Origin: a virus | Direction: 5' to 3' (one strand) | Virus record (IMG/VR): IMGVR_UViG_3300027631_000028 | Location: 1 to 53,408 of that record | Length of the DNA: 53,408 nt | Shown: positions 17,505 to 27,345 of the stretch, one piece after another | How positions within the stretch are numbered: position 1 is the stretch's first letter | How the letters are laid out: every line of letters starts with the position of its first letter | Program-made: the position numbers and the translations under genes | Notes under the pieces: generated by a model | Database searches by the model: none | Told to the model about the DNA's origin: nothing | Seen by the model: only the letters and a program-made list of their open reading frames with translations

Positions 17505-19358
17505 ATGGCTGATAAATCAACGATAAAGATTAAAAGAAGTAGTACTTCCATTGCACCAGCACTATTAAATACTGGCGAACTGGCGTATACATTTGGTACT
17601 GGTACTGATGCAAATCAAGGTGGTAGGTTATTTGTTGGCGGCATGGGCGCTAATAGTGATTTACTGTCGGCAGCTGCGGCCCCGATTGCAATTGGTGGTA
17701 AATATTTTACAGATATTATTGATGCTGCTACTAGTGTAGGTACATTTGGTACTCTTGTAAAGCGAGATGGAACTAATACTGCATTTCTTAATATTACTGG
17801 CAATGTTACAGGTAACTTAATAGGTAATAGTGCAGGTATTCATACAGGTAATGTAACTGGTAATGTAACTGGTAATGTAACTGGTAATGTAACTGGTAAT
17901 GTAACTGGTAATTTAACAGGTAATGTTACTGGCGATGTATACGCAGCTAACGGCACTTATAAAGTTCTAGAAGCTGGCACAGACGGTACTGATTCAATAT
18001 TTTATGGTAGTGTTAGTGGTGGTATTACTGGTAACGTAACTGGTAATGTAACAGGTAACGTAACAGGTAATTTAACTGGCAATAGTGCTGGAACTCATAC
18101 AGGGGCTGTTATTGGTAATGTAACTGGTAATGTAACTGGTAATGTAACTGGTAATGTAACTGGTGATTTAACTGGTAATAGTGCAGGTATTCACACTGGT
18201 AATGTGACTGGTAACGTAACAGGTAATCTAACCGGCAACAGTGCTGGTACTCATACAGGAGCTGTTGTTGGAAACGCAGACACAGCTACAAAATGGGCCT
18301 CAACAATTAACGCAACATTTAGCGGCGATGCTAGTACTCCAACATTTACTATTGACGGTTCCACAAATCTAACCCCAGTACTTACTTTAGCAACAGTACT
18401 AGATGGTACTACTGGTAAAGTTCCTGGTGCATTTGGATCAGCCACAGCAATCCCAGTAGTTACTGTAAATGCAAAAGGTTTAGTAACAGGTATTACTACT
18501 GCAAATGTTGCGACTACACTAAGCTTTCGTGGTGATGCTGCTGGTACAGTAGGAACATTAAACTTATTAAGTGACAGTTTACGTATTATTGGTAGCGGTG
18601 GTGTTACTACAAGTATTGATGATACAACTAATACAATTACTGTTGCTATGGCGGGTAGTGGGTCACTAGGTGCTCTAGCAGTTACAGGTAATGTTGCAGC
18701 AGGAACAATTAGTATTGTAGGAGCACTTACTTCTGGAAATGCTAGTGTTGCGGATATTATTGTAAATGGTAATGCTGTTATTACAGGTAACTTAACAGTT
18801 GAAGGTGTTACTACTACTGTAAATTCTACTATTGTTTCAATTGGCGATAAAAATATTACATTAGCCAACAGCGCACAAGATGCCGCTCAAGCAAATGGTG
18901 GTGGTATTACAGTTATCGGCCCAACTCTTCCAGCTGAAATTACATATGGTTCAGCCGACGATAGCTGGAACGTAAATAAGAAATTTAATGCAGCACTTGG
19001 AGTTTACGGTAGTCTTTACGGCAATGCTGATACTGCTACTAAGTGGGCTGCCCCAATTAACATAAGTTTTGTTGGCGACGTTACTGCCCCAATATTTACT
19101 GTTGACGGCTCTACAGCTAGACAACCTACACTTACATTGGCAACTGTAAATACTAATACAGGTAGTTTTGGTACTACACTAACTATTCCACAAATTACAG
19201 TTAATGGTAAAGGTTTGATTACTGCAGTAAGTAATCAAACTATTCCTAATGCTTCAACAACTACAAAAGGTTTGGCATTTTTTGATGTTGAAACTTTTGG
19301 AGTAAATGCGGCTACAGGTTTTGTTACTCTAGCTACTGTAGACGGCGGAACGTATTAA
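17505..19358 (+). CDS. Tail fibre with GNVTGN repeats
   Basis: This 617-residue fibre opens with a short anchor (TIKIKRSSTS...NTGELAYTFG), also seen at the start of the next gene. Residues about 100-255 are built from hexapeptides of the GNVTGN type, mixed with NSAG[IT]HTGA units, which should fold as a beta-helix or solenoid shaft. From about 260 there are two copies of a beta domain starting ADTATKWA[SA][TP]I, followed by 'GDAST/GDVTAP..FT[IV]DGST'. The C-terminal portion (about 570-617) is a typical fibre end. A GGAAGAG ribosome site precedes the ATG. Role: host contact or side-fibre shaft, inferred from the repeats. Confidence 0.8.
   Translation: MADKSTIKIKRSSTSIAPALLNTGELAYTFGTGTDANQGGRLFVGGMGANSDLLSAAAAPIAIGGKYFTDIIDAATSVGTFGTLVKRDGTNTAFLNITGNVTGNLIGNSAGIHTGNVTGNVTGNVTGNVTGNVTGNLTGNVTGDVYAANGTYKVLEAGTDGTDSIFYGSVSGGITGNVTGNVTGNVTGNLTGNSAGTHTGAVIGNVTGNVTGNVTGNVTGDLTGNSAGIHTGNVTGNVTGNLTGNSAGTHTGAVVGNADTATKWASTINATFSGDASTPTFTIDGSTNLTPVLTLATVLDGTTGKVPGAFGSATAIPVVTVNAKGLVTGITTANVATTLSFRGDAAGTVGTLNLLSDSLRIIGSGGVTTSIDDTTNTITVAMAGSGSLGALAVTGNVAAGTISIVGALTSGNASVADIIVNGNAVITGNLTVEGVTTTVNSTIVSIGDKNITLANSAQDAAQANGGGITVIGPTLPAEITYGSADDSWNVNKKFNAALGVYGSLYGNADTATKWAAPINISFVGDVTAPIFTVDGSTARQPTLTLATVNTNTGSFGTTLTIPQITVNGKGLITAVSNQTIPNASTTTKGLAFFDVETFGVNAATGFVTLATVDGGTY
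17847..17918 (+). repeat. Tandem 12-bp repeat coding GNVT units
   Basis: Five perfect copies of GGTAATGTAACT (17847-17906) are followed by one variant (ggtaatttaaca). They encode GNVTGNVT in frame, so gain or loss of copies keeps the reading frame. Four further perfect copies lie at 18114-18161. Confidence 0.9.
18114..18173 (+). repeat. Second tandem array of the 12-bp GNVT repeat
   Basis: Four perfect copies of GGTAATGTAACT (18114-18161) and one variant (ggtgatttaact). Identity with the array at 17847 allows slippage or recombination between the two. Confidence 0.88.
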
Positions 19359-19361
19359 TAA

Positions 19362-19395
19362 TAGGGAAACTTTTATAAGTTTCCCTAATTCTTTT
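19362..19395 (+). terminator. Terminator-like hairpin between two fibre genes
   Basis: An 11-bp perfect stem (tagggaaactt / aagtttcccta) with a TTAT loop is followed by a weak T-rich tract (attctttt). No promoter follows, so it may be a partial terminator that lowers expression of the downstream fibres or an mRNA-stabilising element. It lies 3 nt after the stop of the GNVTGN fibre gene. Confidence 0.6.
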
Positions 19396-19405
19396 AGGGC
19401 TGAAT

Positions 19406-22400
19406 ATGGCAACAATTAAGATTAAAAATTCATCTACAGCTGGGGGAGTTCCACTGGCTGGTAATCTCCAGCCCGGAGAATTAGCCATTAATACAGCTGA
19501 TGGAAGAATATACTTTAAAGCATCTAATAGTCAAGTAAAATATTTTAAAAACTTAGCAGATACCAAGGTCGAAGACTTAGGTAATGTAACAATTACCAGT
19601 GTTGCTAACAATCAAGTACTAGCTTGGGACTCTGCAACAGAAAAATGGATTAATAAGACTCCAACTACTTCTACCACTGCACTTAGTGCTTTAACCGATG
19701 TAACAATTACTAGTGTTGCTGATAAGCAAGGATTAGTATATGATAACGTTTCCGGTAAATGGGTTAATAAAACTACTAGCGTTAATGATTTAGGTAATGT
19801 AACGATTACCAGTGTTGCAAATAACCAAACATTATCCTGGGATTCTTCTACTAGTAAATGGATTAATAAGACTCCTGTTACAGCCGTTACAGGGTTAAGT
19901 GATGTAACAATTACTAGTGTTGCTGATAAACAAGCATTAGTATATGATACTTCTTCTGCTAAGTGGATTAACAAAACTACTAGTGTTAATGATTTAGGTA
20001 ATGTAACAATTACGAGTGTTCTAAACAATCAAACATTGTCTTGGGATTCTTCTACTAGTAAATGGATTAATAAAACTCCTGTAACAGCTATTACAGCTTT
20101 AACTGATGTATCTGTTACTACTCCAACCAATAAACAATTATTAGTATATGACACTGCTACTTCAAAGTGGGTGAATAAAACTACAAATGTTAACGACTTA
20201 GGTAACGTTCAAGTAACTTCTCCTATTGGTGGACAAGGATTGTTCTGGGACGAAGGCACTCAAAAATGGACTAACCAAGCCCCTGGCGGAACAGCGTTTC
20301 AAGCAAATACTAAAACTTTTTTGGCTGATGGCACTACGGTTGCATTTACAATTAGCTCAGGTTTAACGACAGAAAGTATTTTAGTACACGTAGGCGGTAT
20401 TTTACAAGAAGCAAAAGTTGGTACTACTAATAATGATTATTATGTAAGTGGTAATAGCGTAGTATTTACAACTGCTCCTCCTGCAAGTCTAAAAATTATT
20501 ATCCGAGAAATGACCGGACACTTGGTTACTGCAGGTTTAGAAGGACCAGCAGGACCCGCAGTAAGTTTTGACGGAATAGGTTCAGCATTAGTACCAACAT
20601 TAGATCAAGTTTATGATTTAGGCTCTCCTACAAAACGTTGGAAAACTGGATACTTTTCTGGAAATACTATTGACTTAGGCGGAACACCTATTAGTGCTAT
20701 TGGCGGTCAACTAGTAGTTGCTGGTACAAGCATTGGTTATGGCGAAACAGGACCAACAGGACCAACAGGAGCAATAGGACCAGCAGGTCCAGGTTCAACT
20801 GTTCCAGGCGGTCAAGGCGTTCAAGGCGTTCAAGGCGAGACAGGCGGTCAAGGCGTTCAAGGCGAGACAGGACCCACAGGTCCTACAGGTGCCACAGGCG
20901 ACGTAGGTCAACCTGGTGCTCCTGGTATTGAAGGACAAATGGGTCCCACAGGCGATCAAGGTATTCAAGGACCTACAGGACCTACGGGACCACAAGGTAA
21001 CAAAGCAGGTTTAAAATATACTTTCAGCACAACAACAGCAATGGCTGATCCTGGATCAGGAATTGTACGATTTAACAATGCTGCTGTAGCCAGCGTTACT
21101 GCCATTGCAATCAGTGACATCACATATGATGCTGCTGATCTCAGTTCATACATGTTGACTTGGGATGACGGCACTCCTGTAGTCAAGGGATATTTAATTT
21201 TTAGAAGCAACAGCAACGCCAGTGCTACTCATGCAATCTTTGAACTGACAGCAGTCACAGACAACAGCAGTTGGTTACAGTTCACAGTGGCATATGTTTC
21301 AGGAATACTGCCCAGTAATCTAGATGAACTCACTGTTGATCTAACTCGCACAGGCAATATTGGACCTACGGGACCTACGGGACCTACGGGACCTACTGGA
21401 CCAACAGGTTCCACAGGAGCTGACTCTATAGTAGCAGGACCTACAGGCTCACAAGGTATACAAGGTATACAAGGTATACAAGGTATTCAAGGCGTTATGG
21501 GCCCAACAGGCTCTACAGGGCTTCAAGGACCAACAGGTTCCACAGGAGCTGACTCTGTAGTAGCAGGACCTACAGGTGCTCAAGGTCCAACAGGAGCTGA
21601 CTCCACAATAGTCGGCCCAACAGGTCCACAAGGTGCAGGTTCTGTAGGCCCAACAGGCCCAACAGGTGCTACAGGTCTTGGCTTTGCAATAGCTAAAACT
21701 TATTTAAGCGTTGCTGCATTAACAGCCGATACAGCTCCCACAGGAATTATAGCAGGACAATTTGCTTTAATCGACACTGGAAATGTAGAAAATGCTGAGA
21801 ACTCTAGATTATATCTCTGGAACGGCAGTACTTATACTTATACTAGCGATTTAAGCGGTGCTCAAGGTATTCAAGGTGCTACAGGACCAACAGGATCTCA
21901 AGGTGCTGCATCAACAGTAGCTGGTCCTACAGGTTCAACTGGTTTAACAGGTGATACAGGTCCAACAGGATCTCAAGGTATTCAAGGTGTTGCAGGCCCA
22001 ACAGGTATTCAAGGTGTTGCAGGCCCAACAGGTAGTCAAGGTAATGTAGGCGATACTGGTGCTCAAGGTCCAACAGGTTCTCAAGGTATTCAAGGTATTC
22101 AGGGTGTTCAAGGTGTTCAAGGCACTCAAGGTATTCAAGGCGTTACAGGTGCTCAAGGTATTACTAGTGGCACAGATTTTGTTTTTGATAATGTAGGATT
22201 TAACTATTCCGTTACTGGATTAGCAGATTCTACATATCCAACACTAACTGTAGTCAGAGGACAGTTATATTATTTTAATTTAACTAATATAACTAGTAGT
22301 CATCCTTTAGCACTAAGATTAGCTAGCGGAGATACTTCAGCAGTACCAGGAACTACTGGAAATAATCCCAGTAGTGGTGTTTATGGTAATGGAACAACTT

Positions 22401-24400
22401 CAACTATTGTAACATACAAAGTCCCATTAGACGCTCCTTCAGTAATATATTATCAATGTGTGATCCACTCTGGAATGATTGGTACAATTAATATTGTTGA
22501 TTTAGCAGGTGCTACAGGTGCTACAGGTCCAACAGGTGCTACAGGTCCAACAGGTGCTGTATCAACAGTAGCTGGACCTACAGGCCCACAAGGTACTAAC
22601 GGAACAATAGGTGTAAATGGAGAAACAGGTCCAACAGGTCCAACCGGTCAAAGTGGTATTGGATTACCTTTTACTGTTACTACACAAAGTTTTACTGGTA
22701 ATGGTACAACAACTAATTTTACAATTAATAGTGGATATACTACAGACAGTATATTAGTAACTATTAGCGGTGTAATGTTAAAACCAGTTAGTGATTATAC
22801 ACTAACTGGTACAACTTTAGCTTTTATAACAGCACCTGGCGCAAATCAAGATATCGTTGTCAGAGAATTATTAGGGGATGGTGCTACAGGACCCACAGGC
22901 TCTACAGGTCCCACAGGTCCCACAGGTCCCACAGGTGCTGCATCAACAGTAGCGGGACCAACAGGTGTACCAGGTATTGCTGGTCCCACAGGTTCAGCAG
23001 GAACTATTGGATTAGACGGTGCTACAGGTCCAACAGGTGCTCAAGGACCAGCAGGAGGTCCAACAGGTCCCACAGGTTCAGCAGGAACTAACGGAGTAAT
23101 AGGCTTAGATGGTGCTACAGGTCCAACAGGTCCACAAGGTGCTTTTGGAGGTCCAACAGGTCCAACAGGTGCAGCAGGTAACACAGGAATTGGTTTAGCA
23201 TTTGAAGTAGTAACAAAAACTTTTACTGGTAACAATACTACAACAGCGTTTACTATAGACGCTGGATATAACACAGACAGTGTATTAGTTATAGTTAACG
23301 GCGTAACTTTAACTCCTACTTCTGATTATACAGTTTCAGGAACTACACTGACCTTTGCGGTAGCACCAAAAACTGCTCAACAAATTTCTGTTAGGCAAAT
23401 GCGCGGGGATGGTCCAACAGGACCAACAGGAGTTCAAGGACCAACAGGTGCATTTGGTGGTCCAACAGGACCTGTTTCAACAGTAGCTGGTCCAACAGGT
23501 CCTACAGGTCCTATAGGTAACACTGGGATTGGTTTAGCATTTACTGTACAGACGCAAACTTTTACTGGAAATGGTACAACTACTACAGTTACAATTCCTG
23601 CTGACTACACGACTGCAAGTTTGTTAATTATTGCTAACGGTGCAGTATTAACCCCTACTGAAGATTATTCTGTAAGTGGAACTACATTAACATTTACTAC
23701 TGCTCCAGACGCTGGACAAGAAGTAATTATCAGAATGATGCGCGGTGACGGACCCACAGGACCTACTGGAGCATTTGGTGGACCAACAGGACCACAAGGT
23801 ATTACAGGACCTTCAGGCCCATCAGGTGCAGTAGGTTACCCATTTGTTATAACTACACTAAACTTTACGGGTAATGGTAGCACCACTAACTTTACAATAG
23901 ACAGTGGTTATACTACTGACAGCGTATTAGTTATTGCTAACGGTATTGTATTAAAACCTGTAGCAGATTACTCTGTAAGCGGTACAACTTTAGCTTTTGC
24001 AATTGCCCCAGGTTCTAATCAAGAAATTGTTGTAAGGGAAATGAAAGGTGACGGACCAACAGGACCTACAGGTACTAGCGGATCAGCAGGAAGTACAGGA
24101 CCAACAGGACCAACAGGACCTATGTCGGCCGTACAAGAATATATAGCAACCCAGGGTCAAACTGCATTTGGTGTATCCAATGGATATGTCCCAGGATCAG
24201 TCTTGGTGTATCTTAATGGTAGTCTACTACGTACTAGTGCTTACACTGCTACAGATGGCTACATTGTTACATTAACTAATGCTTGTATAGTAAGTGATGT
24301 TGTTAGAATAGTGTCTAGTGTTGGCTCTGCTGCACTAACAAATATACAAAACTATTCTAAATCAATAAGTATTGCAATGAGCGTAGCATTGAGCACATAA
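19406..24400 (+). CDS. Collagen-like tail fibre with cupredoxin-like domain
   Basis: This 1664-residue fibre begins with the anchor TIKIKNSSTAGG...QPGELAIN (1-40). About six copies of a 40-residue beta unit follow (50-295, with LGNVTITSV and KWINKT). A 75-residue beta module recurs five or six times (about 295-370, then between 1080 and 1640; VSGTTLTF, APxxxQ, VRxMxGDG), linked by collagen-like Gly-Pro-Thr and Gly-Ile/Val-Gln triplets. Residues about 920-1034 form a cupredoxin-like domain with His966, Cys1018, His1021 and Met1024, the full set of ligands for a type 1 copper site with CX2HX2M spacing. The segment about 533-650 is another globular insertion with different codon use. An AGGG ribosome site precedes the ATG. 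It should trimerise as an extended bead-and-string fibre. Confidence 0.85.
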   Translation: MATIKIKNSSTAGGVPLAGNLQPGELAINTADGRIYFKASNSQVKYFKNLADTKVEDLGNVTITSVANNQVLAWDSATEKWINKTPTTSTTALSALTDVTITSVADKQGLVYDNVSGKWVNKTTSVNDLGNVTITSVANNQTLSWDSSTSKWINKTPVTAVTGLSDVTITSVADKQALVYDTSSAKWINKTTSVNDLGNVTITSVLNNQTLSWDSSTSKWINKTPVTAITALTDVSVTTPTNKQLLVYDTATSKWVNKTTNVNDLGNVQVTSPIGGQGLFWDEGTQKWTNQAPGGTAFQANTKTFLADGTTVAFTISSGLTTESILVHVGGILQEAKVGTTNNDYYVSGNSVVFTTAPPASLKIIIREMTGHLVTAGLEGPAGPAVSFDGIGSALVPTLDQVYDLGSPTKRWKTGYFSGNTIDLGGTPISAIGGQLVVAGTSIGYGETGPTGPTGAIGPAGPGSTVPGGQGVQGVQGETGGQGVQGETGPTGPTGATGDVGQPGAPGIEGQMGPTGDQGIQGPTGPTGPQGNKAGLKYTFSTTTAMADPGSGIVRFNNAAVASVTAIAISDITYDAADLSSYMLTWDDGTPVVKGYLIFRSNSNASATHAIFELTAVTDNSSWLQFTVAYVSGILPSNLDELTVDLTRTGNIGPTGPTGPTGPTGPTGSTGADSIVAGPTGSQGIQGIQGIQGIQGVMGPTGSTGLQGPTGSTGADSVVAGPTGAQGPTGADSTIVGPTGPQGAGSVGPTGPTGATGLGFAIAKTYLSVAALTADTAPTGIIAGQFALIDTGNVENAENSRLYLWNGSTYTYTSDLSGAQGIQGATGPTGSQGAASTVAGPTGSTGLTGDTGPTGSQGIQGVAGPTGIQGVAGPTGSQGNVGDTGAQGPTGSQGIQGIQGVQGVQGTQGIQGVTGAQGITSGTDFVFDNVGFNYSVTGLADSTYPTLTVVRGQLYYFNLTNITSSHPLALRLASGDTSAVPGTTGNNPSSGVYGNGTTSTIVTYKVPLDAPSVIYYQCVIHSGMIGTINIVDLAGATGATGPTGATGPTGAVSTVAGPTGPQGTNGTIGVNGETGPTGPTGQSGIGLPFTVTTQSFTGNGTTTNFTINSGYTTDSILVTISGVMLKPVSDYTLTGTTLAFITAPGANQDIVVRELLGDGATGPTGSTGPTGPTGPTGAASTVAGPTGVPGIAGPTGSAGTIGLDGATGPTGAQGPAGGPTGPTGSAGTNGVIGLDGATGPTGPQGAFGGPTGPTGAAGNTGIGLAFEVVTKTFTGNNTTTAFTIDAGYNTDSVLVIVNGVTLTPTSDYTVSGTTLTFAVAPKTAQQISVRQMRGDGPTGPTGVQGPTGAFGGPTGPVSTVAGPTGPTGPIGNTGIGLAFTVQTQTFTGNGTTTTVTIPADYTTASLLIIANGAVLTPTEDYSVSGTTLTFTTAPDAGQEVIIRMMRGDGPTGPTGAFGGPTGPQGITGPSGPSGAVGYPFVITTLNFTGNGSTTNFTIDSGYTTDSVLVIANGIVLKPVADYSVSGTTLAFAIAPGSNQEIVVREMKGDGPTGPTGTSGSAGSTGPTGPTGPMSAVQEYIATQGQTAFGVSNGYVPGSVLVYLNGSLLRTSAYTATDGYIVTLTNACIVSDVVRIVSSVGSAALTNIQNYSKSISIAMSVALST
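22165..22508 (+). other. Cupredoxin-like domain within the collagen-like fibre
   Basis: Encodes about residues 920-1034. The first ligand is in SSHPLALRL (His966) and the C-terminal loop is YYQCVIHSGMIGTINI (Cys1018, His1021, Met1024). The order H...C-X2-H-X2-M and the beta-strand-rich frame match type 1 copper proteins; the loop spacing is that of amicyanin. Similar domains occur in virion proteins of aquatic phages as I recall. Copper binding is inferred, not shown. Confidence 0.75.
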
Positions 24401-24417
24401 GATTAGAGAGAATAAAT

Positions 24418-27324
24418 ATGGCAAAAACCCTAGTAAGACAATATGTATTTACTCCTGGAGCTGCAGGTACTGGCACCATTGTAGTTCCAGGTAGAATACA
24501 ATTAGAACAATTACTACTAGTTACAAATATAACAAAAAACGTTATCTTGTATAACTTTGCGGACACAAGCTTTGCTGGAACTACTTGTAGTTTTAGTACA
24601 GGCAACATATCTGCAATAAGTACTACATTAACACAGCGAGCTGACGGCTACACTACTATTACCTTAGGTGCTAGTAGTGTAGGCATGACTGGTGACAAAC
24701 TACAGGTCTTTTTTGAAGAAACACAAAACGGCGTAACAATTCGCCCATTTGCTTTTGGCACAGACGCTATTGAGCGTATGCGTGTTTCAACTCCACAGTC
24801 AATGATTGACGCTGACTTTGAGTACGGATTACAACCTACAAAATGGGCGGGCTATGGATTGATGCGAGGATATCCATCAATCTATGAGTTTACTGGTATT
24901 GACCTAACAGTTGGAACCATTACAACTGATTATACAACTACTAGTGCTACAAACAGTTTAATTACATTAACTACCACTGCAGTTCATGGTATTACTACTG
25001 GACAAGCTGTAAACGTTACAGGATTAAGCGCAGCAATAGCAGGATTTAGTCGCGCAACAGGTAATTTTATTGTTTATGACGTTCCTACTACAACAAGTAT
25101 TCGATATTTTGCTAATGGTTTAGTAGGTACTACGGCTAGCCAAAACTTACTAACAGACACTACATTGGTTAAACGTGCTGCACTATATACAGGTGCTTCA
25201 TTAAATACTAATACTGCAACAAGTAATGGTGCTAATCCTAGTGTTATTACTATTAACTTTAATTCAAATCACGGTTTAGTACCTGGTGTACCAATTTACG
25301 TATCGTTAACAGGAGGCACTAATCCTCTTAATGCTACAGGTCAATTTTTAGTTGAATCTGTACCTAGTTTAACTTCAATTACATTTACAGCCCGAAGCGG
25401 TGCAATAGTTACTCCTGGTGTTCCTACAGTATATGCAATGTCAAATAGTGCAGTATTGCACAGACCTTATGACGGTGGAGTCTTAATTGAATGTAAAACC
25501 CCTAGTTTTGGTGCTAGTACAGTTCGCGTATCAAAGAAATATTTTCGATATCAATCTGGTAAAGGTTTGTTGTGGTCAACGGGTACATTGTTTAAGCCTA
25601 GCTATGATATTCAACGTATTAGTTCAACAGGCACAGGAACCTATCAAACAGTTACTGTAAAAACTGATGAAATAGATCACGGGCTTCAAGTTGGAGCAGT
25701 TGTAACAATTACTGGTGTAACTACTGCTGGTTATAACGGTGTTTTTACAGTTGTTTCGGTTATAGACGATTTTACTTTTACTTACAATTCTGGTTCAAGT
25801 TCTATTGCTGCTTTAACAGGCGTAATGGAAATTAATTCTAAAGTTATATTAACAAGTTGGCACGGTGCTATTGTTCGAGCAGGAACTTTTGATGATCAAA
25901 ACGGTATGTTTTGGGAATACTCAGGTTCAATCTTAGCAGTTGTTAGACGCAATGCCACACAACAGTTAACTGGCACTATTGCTATTAATTCAAATTCAAA
26001 TACAGTTATTGGAACTAATACTCGATTTTCTCAACAAACTAAAATAGGCGATAAAATTGTTATTCGTGGTATGACGCACTATGTTACACAAGTATCCAGT
26101 GATACTTCAATGAGTGTAAATCCTGATTTCCGCGGTGTAAGTAATATTAGCGGAGTTAAAGCTAGTTTAGTTCAAGAAACACGTATTCCACAAAGCCAAT
26201 TTAATATTGATAAATTAGACGGAACAGGGCCTAGTGGTTTTGTTATTGATTTAGGCAAAATGCATATGATGGGTATTCAATATACTTGGTACGGTGCCGG
26301 GTTTATTGATTATATGGTACGTGGTAGTGACGGTAATTGGGTATTTGCTCATCGTATTAAAAATAATAACGTTAATACTGAAGCACATATGCGTACAGGT
26401 AACTTACCTGTTAGGTATAGTGTTGATAACGATGGCAGCCCTGCTTTATGTTTTTTAACTGCTGATCCTAATACTAACGGTACTACACTTAATGTAAATG
26501 ACAACACATACTTTCCAACCGCAGGCACCTTATATGTTGACAACGAACTTATAAGTTATACTGGTAAAAGTGGTATAACACAATTTACTGGATGTACTAG
26601 AGCAGCTACCTTATCGCAGTATGCTCAAGGATCTACTCGTTCTTTTACCGCAGGTACAGCATCAACACATTTATCTAGTACAGGAATAATACTTGTATCA
26701 AATACTGCTAGTCCTACACTAAGTCACTGGGGTAGTGCATTAATCTGTGATGGATTATTTGACAACGACCGTGGGTATATCTTTAACTATCAACGCGCAG
26801 GTATGGCAATTGGAACTACTACGACAACAGCGTTTTTGATTCGACTAGCACCAAGTGTTAGTAGTTCTGCTGTAGGTGATTTAGGTGCAAAAGATTTGTT
26901 AAACCGTTCACAACTATTGTTAAATGCCGTTGCCATTCAGATTTATGGTGCCGCAGCTAGTGCTACTCAGGGATCTGTTATTATTGAAGGTGTTTTAAAT
27001 CCTAAAAACTTTTCAAGTGCAACATGGCAACCGCTAAACTTTGAATCAGTGGGTGGACAGCCTAGTTTAGCACAAGTAGCGACAGCAGTTACTTATACCT
27101 CGGGTACATTTGCTGTTCCAGGAGAACAAGTATTTGCGTTTTCCGCAACTCCAAACTCTGACGCAAGACTTGAACTTACTGAACTAAAAGAACTTACAAA
27201 TAGTCCTTTTGGCGGAGTTGGTGCATATCCAAACGGGCCGGATATCTTGGCTATTAATGTAAAAACTGTTGTTGGCACTGCCGCAGCAACTGTGTTGTTA
27301 CGTTGGGGCGAGGCACAAGCCTAA
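24418..27324 (+). CDS. Large virion structural protein (fibre or baseplate)
   Basis: I cannot give this 968-residue protein a firm family. It has no signal or membrane segment and is beta-rich. Three copies of a small barrel-like module are visible (about residues 180-245, 275-340 and 405-465), each with HG[IL]xxGxxVxVxG, then a hydrophobic turn and S[IF][RT][YF]; these resemble the module in the protein at 16637. A fourth possible copy (FPTAGTLYVDNELISYTGK, about 700-725) is typical of phage structural proteins that annotate genome-coordinate-like 'coating' fibres. The flanks are globular (1-175 and 480-690; 740-968). It sits between the collagen-like fibre and the LamG fibres, so a virion role is likely. 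An AGAGAGAA ribosome site precedes the ATG. Confidence 0.7.
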   Translation: MAKTLVRQYVFTPGAAGTGTIVVPGRIQLEQLLLVTNITKNVILYNFADTSFAGTTCSFSTGNISAISTTLTQRADGYTTITLGASSVGMTGDKLQVFFEETQNGVTIRPFAFGTDAIERMRVSTPQSMIDADFEYGLQPTKWAGYGLMRGYPSIYEFTGIDLTVGTITTDYTTTSATNSLITLTTTAVHGITTGQAVNVTGLSAAIAGFSRATGNFIVYDVPTTTSIRYFANGLVGTTASQNLLTDTTLVKRAALYTGASLNTNTATSNGANPSVITINFNSNHGLVPGVPIYVSLTGGTNPLNATGQFLVESVPSLTSITFTARSGAIVTPGVPTVYAMSNSAVLHRPYDGGVLIECKTPSFGASTVRVSKKYFRYQSGKGLLWSTGTLFKPSYDIQRISSTGTGTYQTVTVKTDEIDHGLQVGAVVTITGVTTAGYNGVFTVVSVIDDFTFTYNSGSSSIAALTGVMEINSKVILTSWHGAIVRAGTFDDQNGMFWEYSGSILAVVRRNATQQLTGTIAINSNSNTVIGTNTRFSQQTKIGDKIVIRGMTHYVTQVSSDTSMSVNPDFRGVSNISGVKASLVQETRIPQSQFNIDKLDGTGPSGFVIDLGKMHMMGIQYTWYGAGFIDYMVRGSDGNWVFAHRIKNNNVNTEAHMRTGNLPVRYSVDNDGSPALCFLTADPNTNGTTLNVNDNTYFPTAGTLYVDNELISYTGKSGITQFTGCTRAATLSQYAQGSTRSFTAGTASTHLSSTGIILVSNTASPTLSHWGSALICDGLFDNDRGYIFNYQRAGMAIGTTTTTAFLIRLAPSVSSSAVGDLGAKDLLNRSQLLLNAVAIQIYGAAASATQGSVIIEGVLNPKNFSSATWQPLNFESVGGQPSLAQVATAVTYTSGTFAVPGEQVFAFSATPNSDARLELTELKELTNSPFGGVGAYPNGPDILAINVKTVVGTAAATVLLRWGEAQA

Positions 27325-27345
27325 TATATTTACTTAAGGAATACT

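Noticed and set aside
17821-18250. Regular short repeats that could suggest a CRISPR array
   Set aside because: The units are 12 bp without unique spacers and code GNVT in frame in a fibre gene.
18251-18868. Minus-strand open frame of 205 residues inside the GNVTGN fibre gene
   Set aside because: Antisense shadow of a repeat-rich gene with low-complexity composition; no start signal.
20795-22156. Several minus-strand frames antisense to collagen-like repeats
   Set aside because: They are translations of repetitive Gly-Pro-Thr codons on the other strand (Cys/Trp/Thr- or Val/Gly/Pro-rich) and have no gene-like features.
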